Assembly (NCBI GenBank): GCA_031276965.1
Contig: JAISMC010000187.1
Span: 1-34,632 of the forward strand
Reading direction: 5' to 3'
DNA from: Treponema sp.
GTDB taxonomy: Bacteria > Spirochaetota > Spirochaetia > Treponematales > Breznakiellaceae
Length of the DNA: 34,632 bases
Below, one piece after another: positions 20,554 through 29,357 of this stretch; within the stretch, counting starts at the first letter, position 1; the number at the start of each line of letters is the position of its first letter. A program made the position numbers and the translations under genes. Under the pieces are notes generated by a model. That model saw only the letters and a list, made by a program, of their open reading frames with translations, was not told the DNA's origin and did not search any database.

Positions 20554-20561
20554 GCTATCAT
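20554..20561 (+). promoter_or_regulatory. Extended -10 element just before the protease gene
   Basis: TGCTATCAT (TG at 20553-20554, TATCAT at 20556-20561) matches an extended -10 promoter at five of six bases. The ATG at 20568 lies where transcription would begin, and no ribosome site is visible. The transcript could therefore be leaderless. No -35 element is evident. Confidence 0.35.
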
Positions 20562-20567
20562 AACCTC

Positions 20568-21536
20568 ATGCGAGTCAGGACTTTGGAGCTTGCCCGCACG
20601 GGGACGTGGGGACAGGATGGGGCGGCGATAACGAGGCAGGATCTTGCCGAGGTAAAAGCCAACTTCGCCGGGACGCCGCCGCTGACCCTGGGGCATATCC
20701 GGCAGGGACAGGCCGAAGGCCCCCGGTACGGCCGGGTGCTTTCGGTGGACCTGGCGGAACGGGGGAATCTTCTGACGGGCAGGGTTGAGTTCGGGGACGC
20801 TGCCGACGCCGCTTACGTGCGGGGGCATTACGACGGCTGGTCCGTCAGCATCCCCCGGCGCGCTAAAGACGGCGCCCGGTATCTCCATCACCTTGCCCTG
20901 CTGGGCGAGACCCCGCCGAAGATTCCCGGACTCAAAGAGACGGACGCCGTGGCAAATTACGAATATGCCGACGGCGATAGGGTGGAAACGTACACCTTCG
21001 GGGGTGCGATTAAAGAACGGGAGGACCTGCGCGTGGATGCTGAAAAAGAGTTGGCGGCGCTGAAAGAAAAAGCCGCCGCGCTGGAAGCGGAGAACCAGAA
21101 ACTCCGCGGGGAAAAAGAGGCGGCCGAAAAGGCCGCCGCCGAAGCAGGGGGCCGGACGGAAAAAAGGGACGGAGCGGCGGCGCCCGCGGATCCTCCGGCG
21201 GAACCGGAGGAAGGCAAGGATTTCGCGGACCGCCTTGCCAAAATGGAAGGGGAAGTCCGCAAGAGCCGGGTGGAGGCCCTCATGGCGAAGGTCTCGGGAA
21301 AAATCCCGGAAGGACTTAGGGACAAAGTGAAGGGCCTTGCAAACCGCATCGCCGGGGACGACGAGGCCTTTAACTTTTCCGACGGCGGCAAAGACGCGAA
21401 CGCGAAGGCCGTTGGGCTTTTGGGCGACATCCTTGCCCAGTGGCCCGCCCCGGTGGAAACCGGAGGCGGGGGGGTTCAGTTTGCTGACGAAGGCGGCAAA
21501 GGCGCCGACTGGGGCAAGGTCGCTAAGGGCATGTAG
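20568..21536 (+). CDS. Head maturation protease/scaffold (Mu I-like)
   Basis: A 322-residue protein. The N-terminal protease part has Gly-His-Ile near 42-44 and Gly-Trp-Ser-Val-Ser-Ile near 90-95, the probable His and Ser of the Mu I-type protease. Residues about 150-195 are an Ala/Glu/Lys-rich coiled coil, as expected for the scaffold part (in Mu an internal start makes the separate Z scaffold). It shapes and processes the prohead. It follows the reversed cassette, which separates it from the MuF gene, its usual neighbour. No ribosome site is seen at the start. Confidence 0.85.
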   Translation: MRVRTLELARTGTWGQDGAAITRQDLAEVKANFAGTPPLTLGHIRQGQAEGPRYGRVLSVDLAERGNLLTGRVEFGDAADAAYVRGHYDGWSVSIPRRAKDGARYLHHLALLGETPPKIPGLKETDAVANYEYADGDRVETYTFGGAIKEREDLRVDAEKELAALKEKAAALEAENQKLRGEKEAAEKAAAEAGGRTEKRDGAAAPADPPAEPEEGKDFADRLAKMEGEVRKSRVEALMAKVSGKIPEGLRDKVKGLANRIAGDDEAFNFSDGGKDANAKAVGLLGDILAQWPAPVETGGGGVQFADEGGKGADWGKVAKGM

Positions 21537-21547
21537 GAGACTGACAT

Positions 21548-21934
21548 ATGGATATTGACGTTGTGGGCGACCGGGGCGTAGTGCTGCCCGGTCATCCTCC
21601 GGTAATCGATTCGGCCGTAATCGCCGCGGGGAAAACCTACCGGGCGGGGACGCTCCTCAAGTACGCGTCCGGCGGGGCGGTCGCCTCGGCGGACGCTGTG
21701 ACCGGGGGAGACCCTGCTCCCGCCGAACAGGCGGATCTGGTGCTGCTGGAGGATGTCGATACGACGGGCGCGGCAAAACCGGCGCGGGTGCTCATGCACG
21801 GGCTGGCCGTGCGGGCCCGGCTCCTTAACGGGACGGGTGAGGATCCCGCTCCGGCGAGCGACGCCATGGCGGACACCCTCAAAAACCGGGGGATCTATCC
21901 GCTCCAGGGCTGGGACCGTTCGGTTGTGGTCTAG
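21548..21934 (+). CDS. Head decoration protein (lambda D-like)
   Basis: A 128-residue protein. Ala-Ala-Gly-Lys-Thr-Tyr-Arg-Ala-Gly-Thr-Leu-Leu, Leu-Val-Leu-Leu-Glu-Asp-Val-Asp-Thr-Thr and Val-Leu-Met-His-Gly are the recurrent blocks of lambda gpD-type proteins. Trimers of this family clamp the outside of the expanded capsid. AGGAG is about 9 nt upstream of the ATG. It lies between the protease and the capsid gene, as in lambda. Confidence 0.8.
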   Translation: MDIDVVGDRGVVLPGHPPVIDSAVIAAGKTYRAGTLLKYASGGAVASADAVTGGDPAPAEQADLVLLEDVDTTGAAKPARVLMHGLAVRARLLNGTGEDPAPASDAMADTLKNRGIYPLQGWDRSVVV

Positions 21935-21978
21935 CGGTTTTCGCCGGGTATTCCGGTATTTTTTTTTGAGGAGGAACT

Positions 21979-22935
21979 ATGGCTGTTGTAATGATAAGCC
22001 CCGCCGACATTGAGCGGGTCGTGGCGGATAACCCGCCCGCGGCAAGCAACGCGCTCGATTATTTTAAGCGGCGGCCGCTTAAAAATTCGGCGTACATCGC
22101 GGTGCGGGATATTATGCAGGAGATCGGCAACATCCCGGTAATCCGCCGGGGCGATACGGGTATCCGCCCCGTGTCCCAGTCCGGCGTGGAGCTCATTGAG
22201 CCCATGCCCATTGAGATTGACGACACCTTTTCGGCGGTCGAGCTGGACGAATACGAGCGGTCGAGTCAGGCCGGGAAACAGCAGCTTGTCCAGGAAAAGC
22301 TGCAGCAGCATCTTACCCTGGTCAGGGCCACCACCAGGGCGCTGTGCGTGCAGGCCCTCAACGGCGCGATTGACTACATGATGAAGGCGGGGACGGCCAT
22401 CGTCAGGTATCAGGTCAATTACGGGACGGTACAGGTCATCGACAACGCCAAGACCCTGGCGAACCTCACCGTGGGAGACCTCATATCCGCCATCAACAGC
22501 GGGATACAGGCCATGGCGGCGAACCAGGTGGGCGGCCCGGTGGACATCGTCGCCGCCGCCGATCTTTTCGCCGTCATCGCTACCCTGGTGTCGTCGCAGA
22601 AAGCCTTCAACGCGACGGTCGCGCCGGGGTACGTGGATATGGGCGGGTTCCGCGTCAAACTTGACAACGACAGCTACGTCGACCAGGAGGCCGGGGGGAC
22701 CAAAACCACAAAGACCCTCTGCGGCCCCCGGCAGCTTATGATCCGCGCCGAGAACGCGGGACAGAGCCTGCCGTACTGCAAGATTGACGACGTGGTTTTG
22801 CGGGAGGCGGTGCCCCTCTACTCCTTTACCAAGGACCGGGCCGATCAGCGCGGGACGGATATTTTTACCAAGAGTAAACCCTTCCCCCTGGTCAACGTCC
22901 GGGGCATCAAGATCATCCGGTTTGCCGCTTCGTAA
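21979..22935 (+). CDS. Major capsid protein (lambda E-like)
   Basis: A 318-residue protein of the gpE family in layout: an N-terminal arm, a central part with Ile-Arg-Pro-Val-Ser-Gln and Thr-Leu-Val-Arg-Ala-Thr-Thr-Arg-Ala-Leu, Val-Asp-Ile-Val-Ala-Ala-Ala-Asp-Leu-Phe, and a C-terminal Phe-Thr-Lys-Ser-Lys-Pro-Phe-Pro-Leu-Val-Asn-Val. It forms the capsid shell. GAGGAGG lies 5 nt upstream of the ATG. With the D-like gene before it, the shell appears lambda-like although the packaging and portal genes are Mu-like, so the head genes are a mosaic. Confidence 0.8.
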   Translation: MAVVMISPADIERVVADNPPAASNALDYFKRRPLKNSAYIAVRDIMQEIGNIPVIRRGDTGIRPVSQSGVELIEPMPIEIDDTFSAVELDEYERSSQAGKQQLVQEKLQQHLTLVRATTRALCVQALNGAIDYMMKAGTAIVRYQVNYGTVQVIDNAKTLANLTVGDLISAINSGIQAMAANQVGGPVDIVAAADLFAVIATLVSSQKAFNATVAPGYVDMGGFRVKLDNDSYVDQEAGGTKTTKTLCGPRQLMIRAENAGQSLPYCKIDDVVLREAVPLYSFTKDRADQRGTDIFTKSKPFPLVNVRGIKIIRFAAS

Positions 22936-23003
22936 CCGGCGGGTCCGGGACTGCCCGGACCGCCGGTTACTTTGCACGGCGATCCACGGAGGAATGACAG
23001 GTT

Positions 23004-23144
23004 ATGAGTACCGGTGATCCCTATGTCTTTGATCCCCGCGGCTTTATCACAGCATTGGCCGCCGGCATGCCGGGCGATGCCTATTGGATTGTAAAACCGG
23101 CGTTCCACCCTGAATGGGTAAAAGGATTCCATGGTAACGGTTAG
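23004..23144 (+). CDS. Short head-region protein (46 aa)
   Basis: A small frame with GGAGG about 11 nt upstream. The product has Tyr-Val-Phe-Asp-Pro-Arg-Gly-Phe-Ile, then Asp-Ala-Tyr-Trp-Ile-Val-Lys-Pro-Ala-Phe and a stop at 23142-23144. It overlaps the next gene by 14 nt, like its neighbours. Small proteins at this site are usual in Mu-like phages; the function is unknown. Confidence 0.5.
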   Translation: MSTGDPYVFDPRGFITALAAGMPGDAYWIVKPAFHPEWVKGFHGNG

Positions 23145-23505
23145 CGACGTAAAACGGGACATTACCCCCCAGGATTACCTGACCCTCACGCTCGGCGACG
23201 ACGCCAACGCGGAACGGGCAATTGAAAAGGCGGTGATCTGGGCCACGGGGAAAATACGCTCCACGGGGAACGCCTTTGACGAAGAGAACGAGGTGGTTAA
23301 ACAGATAGTCGTTACCCGGGCCCTCTATGAGCTTTGGTTTTTTGTGGGCTACCCGGACCGGGCCAGGGCCAAAGAAGAAGACGCGGCGGATCTGATCGAA
23401 TCCTATTTCGGTTCAATCAAAACAAAGGCCGGTGACGCCGGGAACGATTCCGGCCCGGCGGGCGGGGCGGTTGCCCTGCCGGAACTGCCCTGTTATGGGC
23501 GTTAA
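23131..23505 (+). CDS. Head-tail connector, DUF1320 (Mu gp36-like)
   Basis: A 124-residue protein. Ile-Thr-Pro-Gln-Asp-Tyr-Leu-Thr-Leu, the long helix around Glu-Arg-Ala-Ile-Glu-Lys-Ala, and Val-Thr-Arg-Ala-Leu-Tyr-Glu-Leu fit DUF1320, the gp36 family that bridges head and tail. AAAGGA is 6 nt upstream of the ATG. The C-terminal 30 residues are Gly/Ala rich. It overlaps the next gene by 11 nt. Confidence 0.8.
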   Translation: MVTVSDVKRDITPQDYLTLTLGDDANAERAIEKAVIWATGKIRSTGNAFDEENEVVKQIVVTRALYELWFFVGYPDRARAKEEDAADLIESYFGSIKTKAGDAGNDSGPAGGAVALPELPCYGR

Positions 23506-24139
23506 GGTGGTAAGGCGGCCGCCGCCCTGCGCGCCGCTTTTAAGCAGGGGTATACCGGAGACCATGCGCCGGGCCGCCGCGTATCTGCGCTCCGGGGCGG
23601 ACCGCAAAATAAAATCCGGCGTACCGCCGGCGAACAGCCCGCTTACGGAACGGGTAAAACAGGGGGGATTGACCCTGCGCGACAGCGGAGACCTGATGCG
23701 GAGCATCGCCCCCCATTCGGGGGCTTTCTGGGCCGACGCAAGCACCGCAAAAAAACAGGCGAGGATACTGCAGGAGGGCGGGGTTATCCGGGCGAAGGGC
23801 AAGGGCCTCTGGATCCCCGCGGGGGCGCAGACCCGGAAATTAATGAAGCAGTACGGGGCAAAGACTCCGGGACAATTAATTTCCGCCATGGAAGCCGCGG
23901 GGTACGGATTTTTTTTCACGCCCAGAACAAAGGTATATTGCGCGTACAAAAAAGGAAGGGCCCGGAAAAAGGGCGGGACGGGGCCCGGCGGAAAACCCTT
24001 CGCCCTCTTCGTGGTCCGCTCCTCGGTTACCATTCCGGCCCGGCCCTTTTTGCACATCGACAAGCAGGACGAAGCCTATTTGGTACCGCTTATCAGGTCG
24101 GGCATTATCAGGGAATTAAAAGGGGGGAGGCGGACATGA
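23495..24139 (+). CDS. Virion morphogenesis protein (Mu G / Phage_tail_S-like)
   Basis: A 214-residue protein. Leu-Arg-Asp-Ser-Gly-Asp-Leu-Met-Arg-Ser-Ile near residue 70 and Ile-Pro-Ala-Arg-Pro-Phe-Leu-His near the C-terminus are the hallmarks of the phage virion morphogenesis family, which helps complete the tail or join it to the head. The start at 23495 overlaps the DUF1320 gene; an upstream extension adds Arg/Pro-rich sequence with no support. The end overlaps the next gene as ATGA. Confidence 0.8.
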   Translation: MGVKVVRRPPPCAPLLSRGIPETMRRAAAYLRSGADRKIKSGVPPANSPLTERVKQGGLTLRDSGDLMRSIAPHSGAFWADASTAKKQARILQEGGVIRAKGKGLWIPAGAQTRKLMKQYGAKTPGQLISAMEAAGYGFFFTPRTKVYCAYKKGRARKKGGTGPGGKPFALFVVRSSVTIPARPFLHIDKQDEAYLVPLIRSGIIRELKGGRRT

Positions 24140-24600
24140 TCGTACTGGACGCCCTGGCCGCGGCCCTGCGGAACCGGGGGATCCCGGTAATCGAGCAGCC
24201 CCAGGCGGCGGTCAACACCAACGCCCGCATCGAACTCTGGCTTACCGGGTTTACGGCGGGCGGGGAAAAGGGGGACGGCGATCCCCTGGTGTACGAGACC
24301 GTGACCTTTACCGCCGACGTGGTTTCTTCCGGCGCCGCCCGGCAATTTGTGGGAGGCCTGCGCAAGATCCTGGCGGCCATGGCGCGGCTCGGCGAATCGT
24401 CCCTTCCCGTTCCGGTAACGATCCCGGACCCGGAGAGGCCGGGGGAAACCGTTACCCGGGAGCTCCGGGCGCATTTTGAAAAAACCGCGCCCGGAGCCTT
24501 CGAGTATGAGGACGAGGGGGCTCCCATGCCAGCCCGGTTTAAGGAAAGCTGGCGTATAACTATTACGTACCGGACGGATCTTGTCCGGGAGGAGGACTAA
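24136..24600 (+). CDS. Probable tail terminator/completion protein
   Basis: A 154-residue protein starting at 24136 with GGGGGAGG 5 nt upstream. It is mixed alpha/beta. It sits between the morphogenesis gene and the tail tube gene, where siphoviruses place the tail terminator (gpU-like) and Mu places gp37/DUF1834-type proteins. No diagnostic motif is visible, so the call rests on position and size. Confidence 0.55.
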   Translation: MIVLDALAAALRNRGIPVIEQPQAAVNTNARIELWLTGFTAGGEKGDGDPLVYETVTFTADVVSSGAARQFVGGLRKILAAMARLGESSLPVPVTIPDPERPGETVTRELRAHFEKTAPGAFEYEDEGAPMPARFKESWRITITYRTDLVREED

Positions 24601-24601
24601 C

Positions 24602-25288
24602 ATGAGACCAGGCGGAAAAGACGGGTTTTTGTACCGCGTCGTTTTCGGTACGGCCATTACCGGCGACGGGACGGTTACCCTTGACGCCGGATTTTACAAA
24701 ATCGTAAGCAGGGCGGCGTCCGGCTCCGGTTTCCCCGCCCCGAGTGCGGACATGATAGCGTCAGGGTACAAGGCGCTGGGACCGGGGAACATCTACTACG
24801 CCGAAGCGGGACAGGAACTGGAGACCGGCGACGCCGTTATTCCGCTGACGCTCAAGCGGATCAGCTTCGTTACCGACGTGCAGGACTCGGGACAAAAACA
24901 GAGCCACGACGTAACTACCCAGGCGGACGTGGATTCGGGGAGCCGCGCCTACATTTCCGGCGCGTTCCAGGAACGGACCGGGACGATCAGCGGGGTCGTT
25001 GACGTGGACAGCGAGGAGCAGCGGGAACTCTTCAACGAATACCGGGAGATCGTTTATCAGCTTGGCGGCAACACCGGCGTCGCCCCGGCCAAGTCCCTGG
25101 AGCACGAGTACATGATGAGCCGCCGGGAAGCCGCCGAATCGGGCGAAACGGAAATGTGGGAGTACATGCCCCTCATCAGCGAAAGCATCCAGGCCCCCAA
25201 ACCCATGGACGGGGTACAGAGCTTCAGCTTTAACTACCGGATCGACGGCAAGCGGAAGCCCTGCATGATTGTCCGGGAGGTTGCCTGA
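24602..25288 (+). CDS. Tail tube protein
   Basis: A 228-residue protein starting at 24602 with GGAGGA about 8 nt upstream. It is beta-rich, with Ile-Ser-Phe-Val-Thr-Asp-Val-Gln-Asp, a Gly-Thr-Ile-Ser-Gly-Val-Val-Asp-Val core and Phe-Ser-Phe-Asn-Tyr-Arg-Ile-Asp-Gly near the C-terminus. Size and place directly before the frameshifted chaperone gene are those of the major tail tube protein of siphoviruses. It stacks as hexamer rings. The family is not identified by a motif. Confidence 0.65.
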   Translation: MRPGGKDGFLYRVVFGTAITGDGTVTLDAGFYKIVSRAASGSGFPAPSADMIASGYKALGPGNIYYAEAGQELETGDAVIPLTLKRISFVTDVQDSGQKQSHDVTTQADVDSGSRAYISGAFQERTGTISGVVDVDSEEQRELFNEYREIVYQLGGNTGVAPAKSLEHEYMMSRREAAESGETEMWEYMPLISESIQAPKPMDGVQSFSFNYRIDGKRKPCMIVREVA

Positions 25289-25791
25289 TGGTGCTCTCGG
25301 CCAGGGGAAAATATGTCTATACCCCGAAGTTTAACCGTAACCGGGAACTGCCCGAAAACGAACGGATGACGGTGGAAATTATCCGGCCCAGGGCCGAGGA
25401 GCGCCCGGACCTGTACAGCCTGGACGTTGAACGGGACATGGGCCTTACGGACCTGGGGAAAAAACAGGTTACGGCCCCGCTCACGTTCAAAAACCGTTTC
25501 CGGGTAAGCCGGATACTCCGCAGCCACATCGGCAGCATTAAAAACCTCTCGGTCGAAGAGGACGGAAAATCCCGGACCATTACCGGCGGAGAGGACCTGG
25601 CGGAAAGTACCGCCTTCGGCCTCGGCGTCCTGGTCAACGAATTAATCGCCGAAGTGCTTTCCGATACGCTTTCCGGGGACGAAAAAAAAAGTTTGCCGCC
25701 GCCTTCGAACTCGTCTATACCGGATGGGCCGGAGAACGGTGGCACCGGGACTACGACGAAAAACGGGAAATCTTCAGTTTTGGGGCCCTGA
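25288..25791 (+). CDS. Tail assembly chaperone, G form
   Basis: A 167-residue protein starting at 25288, 1 nt overlapping the tail tube stop. The N-terminal about 130 residues look folded; after the A9 run the zero-frame tail is low complexity (Pro-Pro-Pro-Ser-Asn-Ser-Ser, Gly-Gly-Thr-Gly-Thr-Thr-Thr). It corresponds to the short G product of the lambda G/GT pair, which coats the tape measure protein before tail tube assembly. Confidence 0.8.
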   Translation: MVLSARGKYVYTPKFNRNRELPENERMTVEIIRPRAEERPDLYSLDVERDMGLTDLGKKQVTAPLTFKNRFRVSRILRSHIGSIKNLSVEEDGKSRTITGGEDLAESTAFGLGVLVNELIAEVLSDTLSGDEKKSLPPPSNSSIPDGPENGGTGTTTKNGKSSVLGP

Positions 25792-26045
25792 AACGGGGTG
25801 AGTTCAAAAACTACCTGACCGGCGATTTTTGGCAGGCCCTGGCAATCTGGCGGCGCTGCCGCCGCCGGGGCCTGCCGTCCGGAAGGGGCTGGGCCGGGGA
25901 ACCGGAGGCGGTGCTGGACCTGCTGGACCTGTTTGACGATACGCTTGACCGGTTAAGGGCGGAGAAGGGGGGGAAGACCGTTGGCAGTACGGATAACGGA
26001 CGAATTGCGGGTACTCGTGGAGGCCGAAGTCGAACGGGCCGTTAA
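25288..26045 (+). CDS. Tail assembly chaperone, GT fusion by -1 frameshift
   Basis: After about 134 zero-frame codons a -1 shift in the A9 run at 25682-25690 (GAA AAA AAA, then AAG TTT GCC) opens about 118 more codons ending at 26045. The added part is normal protein: Phe-Ala-Ala-Ala-Phe-Glu-Leu-Val-Tyr-Thr-Gly-Trp and Phe-Trp-Gln-Ala-Leu-Ala-Ile-Trp-Arg-Arg. Programmed -1 shifts between tail tube and tape measure genes are widely kept in long-tailed phages. The T part overlaps the tape measure start by 65 nt. Confidence 0.85.
25681..25691 (+). promoter_or_regulatory. A9 slippery site for programmed -1 frameshifting
   Basis: Nine A residues follow GAC G. Both tRNA-Lys can slip back one base on A AAA AAA. 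The downstream -1 frame is the T domain of the tail chaperone. Frequency of slippage is not predictable from this sequence. Confidence 0.8.
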
Positions 26046-29004
26046 GGACCTTGAACGGTTCGACCGGTCCGTTGACGCGTCGGAAAAACATACCGCCACC
26101 CTCGGCGGAGCCCTTAAAGAAATGGAAAAGCAGGCCCTCCTTATGTCCGCCGCCGCGGCCGGGGCCGGACTGGGGGCGGTTAAATTTGCCGGGGACAACG
26201 AAAAACTCCGGGCCTCTCTTGAGGTGCTGCTCGGCTCCGCCGAAAAGGCCGCGGACGTTTTTGAGGAGTGGAAACGCTTCGGCGCCGCCACGCCGCTTTC
26301 CGTCGAGGAGATAGGAACGGCCGGCAAGCAGCTGCTTGCCTTCGGTGTCGACGCGGGCGACGTTACCGCCACGATGCGCCGCCTGGGGGACGTGGCCCAG
26401 GGGACCGGTTCCCGGCTGGGGGACATTGCGGACCTCTACGGCAAGGCCCGGGTCCAGGGGCGGCTCTTTACCAACGACATCAACCAGTTCCAGGGCCGGG
26501 GAATCCCCATCGTCCAGGCCCTTGCCAAAGAGCTCGGCGCCGCCGAGGGCGAGATAAAAGAGCTGGTGGCCGCCGGGCAAATCGGGTTCCCGGAACTGGA
26601 GCGGGCCTTTGTCGCGCTTACCTCCAACGGCGGACAGTTTGAGGGCATGATGGAGAAGCTCTCCCAAACGACCGCGGGGAAATTCTCCACCGCCATGGAC
26701 AACGCCCAGCAGGCCTTGGCGTCCTTCGGCGATCTGATGCTGCCCCTGGTTAACGAGGTCCTCGATGCGGCGTCCGGCGCCTTTGACGCCGTCAACAACA
26801 TGGACGAGGGGACCAAGCGTTTCGTGATCGGCATGGGCGGCGTTATCGCCGTATCCGGTCCGGCCGTCGCGGCGGTTAGGGCCATCAGCGCCGCCATGAC
26901 CGCCGCGGCGGCTAATCCGTATATGCTCGCCATCGGCGGGGTCATCGCGGCAGCGTCGGTGGCGGCGGGGATTATCAACAAACAGGCGCATGCGTATGAG
27001 GACCTCAATACCCAAATACGCAGGACGGGGGAGTCGGCGAAAGACATGCTCTCCGCCTACGCTGACGGCAATACCGCTAAAACACTCGATAAAGAGACAA
27101 CGCAAAAGCTTATCGAATTGTATCCGTCCCTGCGCGGGGAACTAGTGGAATATACCTCCACCGTGGATGACGCAGAAGCGGCCGTTACCAGGCTTACCGA
27201 AGCCGAGGTCATTAACGCGGCGGTAAAACAAATTGAACAATTAAAACAGCGGGCTGAAGCGGTGAAAGAAGCGAAGCAAGCCTATGAGGATTTCCGGGTC
27301 GAAGCGTTAGAAAACATCGAACTGGATAAAAAGCTGGGCGACGTTTACACGGCTAAAGGCCGGGAGGATGCTATTGGAACATATCTGTCCGGGCTGGAGG
27401 GGGCGGAAAAAAAGTTTTCCGCTCTAGTCGACGACATAAACGATCAATTAGCCAGGATAGGCAAAACCCTGGCCGACCCTTATAACAATAATTTTGCAAT
27501 GATCGATATTAAGGTAAATGCCGAAGGGACAGGCCTCCCTGCTGTAACCCCCGCCGAAAAAAAGAAATGGCAGGCATGGTACGGCGAAATTACCAAGGTC
27601 GATGCCAAAGCGATAGGGCAATCGGGGGAACGGGCGGCGGAACTGTACCTGGACGGTTTTGCCCGGACCCTCGGCGCCGGACAGGGCGCCGCCGAAGCGC
27701 TGGGCGAATCCTTCGACCTCGCGGAAGCGCTCCGGGGACAGCAGGACGAAATACGGCAAACCCTGCAGAGCCTCTTCGCCATAAACCCTGACGACATAGA
27801 CAAGGCGTTTACCTCGATGAGCCAGCCGGTCGCCGCCTTGGTAGAACAATATAAAATTTGGGGCGATCAGATTCAGGATTTGGCCTACTCCGGCGCCCTG
27901 GAGGAGTTTCGTAAAAAAACGGCGGACCTGGCAAAAACGGAATGGGACCTCGCCCGGGAAGCGGCCGCGGCGGCAAGCAGCCTGGGGGACGAACAAAACC
28001 TGCTGCTGCAGGATCGTATTATCGCCACGTTCGCCAAAGAGCTGCGGGGCCTTACCGCGGATCAGTATGAAGAGGCCCGGGCCGCCCTCGTGGCCACGAA
28101 CGCGAGCGAGGAACGGCTAAAAACCTTCGACGAGACCATAGCCGCCATCAAGGAAGTCCGGAAGGCGCAGTCGGATTCCGGCGGGGAATTGGCAAGCTGG
28201 GAAACCGCCTTTTCGGACACCCTAAGCGAAATGATCAAAGGAATCGAGGGGCTTGATGAGGAAACGGCGGCGATGCTCGACGGATCGGCCGCGGCGATAG
28301 CGAATATCGCAACCAGCCTTGCGGCCGTGAGTTTCGAGGGCCTGATTCAGGGCATCGAAGACGTGGGCTACGCCTTCGCCCAGGGGGCCGATGCCGGCAC
28401 CGCCTTTAAGGCGGCTATGGGCAGGATGTTTCTGCAGATGCTGGACATGCTCCCGGTGATGTTCCTCCAGGCCGGGCTCCAGTTGATTCTGCAGGGACAG
28501 CCGGAGATGGGGCTTGCCTTTATCGCCATGGCGGGATCGTCGGCGTTTATCAACGGGTTTGTCAAAGGAACCATCGACCGGGAGGAGGCGGAAGCGGAGG
28601 CCGATACCAACGCCCGCGGCAGCGTCTACAGCGACACCGTCGTAGTTCCCTATGCCAGGGGAGGGAGCTTTACCAACCGGATCACCGGCGGCCCCGTCTA
28701 TTTCAGGCACGGCGGCGGCCTCGGCGTCATGGGCGAGGCGGGGCCTGAAGCCGTCATGCCCTTAAAGCGCATGGCCAACGGCGATCTCGGCGTGCGGTCG
28801 GAAGGAAACGCCGGCGCCCAGGTTGTCGTCAATATTTACAATAACGCCGGAATCGGGATTGAAACCGAAGAGCGGGATGACGGAGACGGCAACCGGCAGA
28901 TAGACATCATGATAGGGGATCTTGTCGGCTCCCAGATAAGCCGTGGACGCTACGATTATGCGATAGAATCACGGTTTGAGGGATTGCGCAGGAGGGGACG
29001 CTGA
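25981..29004 (+). CDS. Tape measure protein
   Basis: A 1007-residue protein starting with TTG at 25981, with AAGGGGGG upstream. It has an N-terminal helical part (Val-Glu-Arg-Ala-Val-Lys-Asp-Leu-Glu-Arg), a conserved region at about 60-230 (Gly-Ser-Ala-Glu-Lys-Ala-Ala-Asp-Val-Phe-Glu, Gln-Phe-Gln-Gly-Arg-Gly), hydrophobic helices at about 280-325, and near the C-terminus Gly-Glu-Ala-Gly-Pro-Glu-Ala-Val-Met-Pro, a motif common in tape measure proteins. Its length would set a tail of about 150 nm if the usual 0.15 nm per residue holds. The middle (bases about 27050-27560) is less GC-rich, which hints at exchange. Confidence 0.9.
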   Translation: MAVRITDELRVLVEAEVERAVKDLERFDRSVDASEKHTATLGGALKEMEKQALLMSAAAAGAGLGAVKFAGDNEKLRASLEVLLGSAEKAADVFEEWKRFGAATPLSVEEIGTAGKQLLAFGVDAGDVTATMRRLGDVAQGTGSRLGDIADLYGKARVQGRLFTNDINQFQGRGIPIVQALAKELGAAEGEIKELVAAGQIGFPELERAFVALTSNGGQFEGMMEKLSQTTAGKFSTAMDNAQQALASFGDLMLPLVNEVLDAASGAFDAVNNMDEGTKRFVIGMGGVIAVSGPAVAAVRAISAAMTAAAANPYMLAIGGVIAAASVAAGIINKQAHAYEDLNTQIRRTGESAKDMLSAYADGNTAKTLDKETTQKLIELYPSLRGELVEYTSTVDDAEAAVTRLTEAEVINAAVKQIEQLKQRAEAVKEAKQAYEDFRVEALENIELDKKLGDVYTAKGREDAIGTYLSGLEGAEKKFSALVDDINDQLARIGKTLADPYNNNFAMIDIKVNAEGTGLPAVTPAEKKKWQAWYGEITKVDAKAIGQSGERAAELYLDGFARTLGAGQGAAEALGESFDLAEALRGQQDEIRQTLQSLFAINPDDIDKAFTSMSQPVAALVEQYKIWGDQIQDLAYSGALEEFRKKTADLAKTEWDLAREAAAAASSLGDEQNLLLQDRIIATFAKELRGLTADQYEEARAALVATNASEERLKTFDETIAAIKEVRKAQSDSGGELASWETAFSDTLSEMIKGIEGLDEETAAMLDGSAAAIANIATSLAAVSFEGLIQGIEDVGYAFAQGADAGTAFKAAMGRMFLQMLDMLPVMFLQAGLQLILQGQPEMGLAFIAMAGSSAFINGFVKGTIDREEAEAEADTNARGSVYSDTVVVPYARGGSFTNRITGGPVYFRHGGGLGVMGEAGPEAVMPLKRMANGDLGVRSEGNAGAQVVVNIYNNAGIGIETEERDDGDGNRQIDIMIGDLVGSQISRGRYDYAIESRFEGLRRRGR

Positions 29005-29357
29005 TGGCAGCCATAGCCTGGCCTGATGATTTGCCGGTTACGCTTACCATTGCAGGGCTCCGGGGACAGTACAAAGATCCGGTCATCAGGACCGATATGG
29101 ACATGGGCCCCGCTAAAACCCGGCGCCGCTATACGAGGCCGCCGAAACAGTATTCCGGGACCATCGTCGTGGACGAGGCGGGCCGGCAGCGGCTTGAATA
29201 TTTTTACCGTATTACCACCGGTTACGGGGCGCTCCGGTTTGCCTTTGCCAATCCCCAGACGCTGGAACTGCGGGAATACCGCTTCACGGCCCCGCCGGAC
29301 GAATCGGGGACCGGCGACGGCCTTTACGCCGTATCCCTCCGGCTTGAGGAGCTCTAA
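29004..29357 (+). CDS. Minor tail protein, lambda M-like
   Basis: A 117-residue protein. AGGAGG is about 8 nt upstream, and the start overlaps the tape measure stop (TGATG). It is beta-rich with a repeat-like Arg-Arg-Arg-Tyr-Thr-Arg-Pro and Gly-Ala-Leu-Arg-Phe. Position directly after the tape measure is that of lambda M, which joins the tube to the tip. The family is assigned by position and size. Confidence 0.65.
   Translation: MAAIAWPDDLPVTLTIAGLRGQYKDPVIRTDMDMGPAKTRRRYTRPPKQYSGTIVVDEAGRQRLEYFYRITTGYGALRFAFANPQTLELREYRFTAPPDESGTGDGLYAVSLRLEEL

Noticed and set aside
21931-22977. Minus-strand frame of about 350 codons opposite the capsid gene
   Set aside because: It mirrors the capsid gene codons; no ribosome site and no recognisable features.
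24241-24260. TTACCGGGTTT match resembling the left-end repeats
   Set aside because: It is only a short match within a coding region and lacks the T-rich flank and the second copy.
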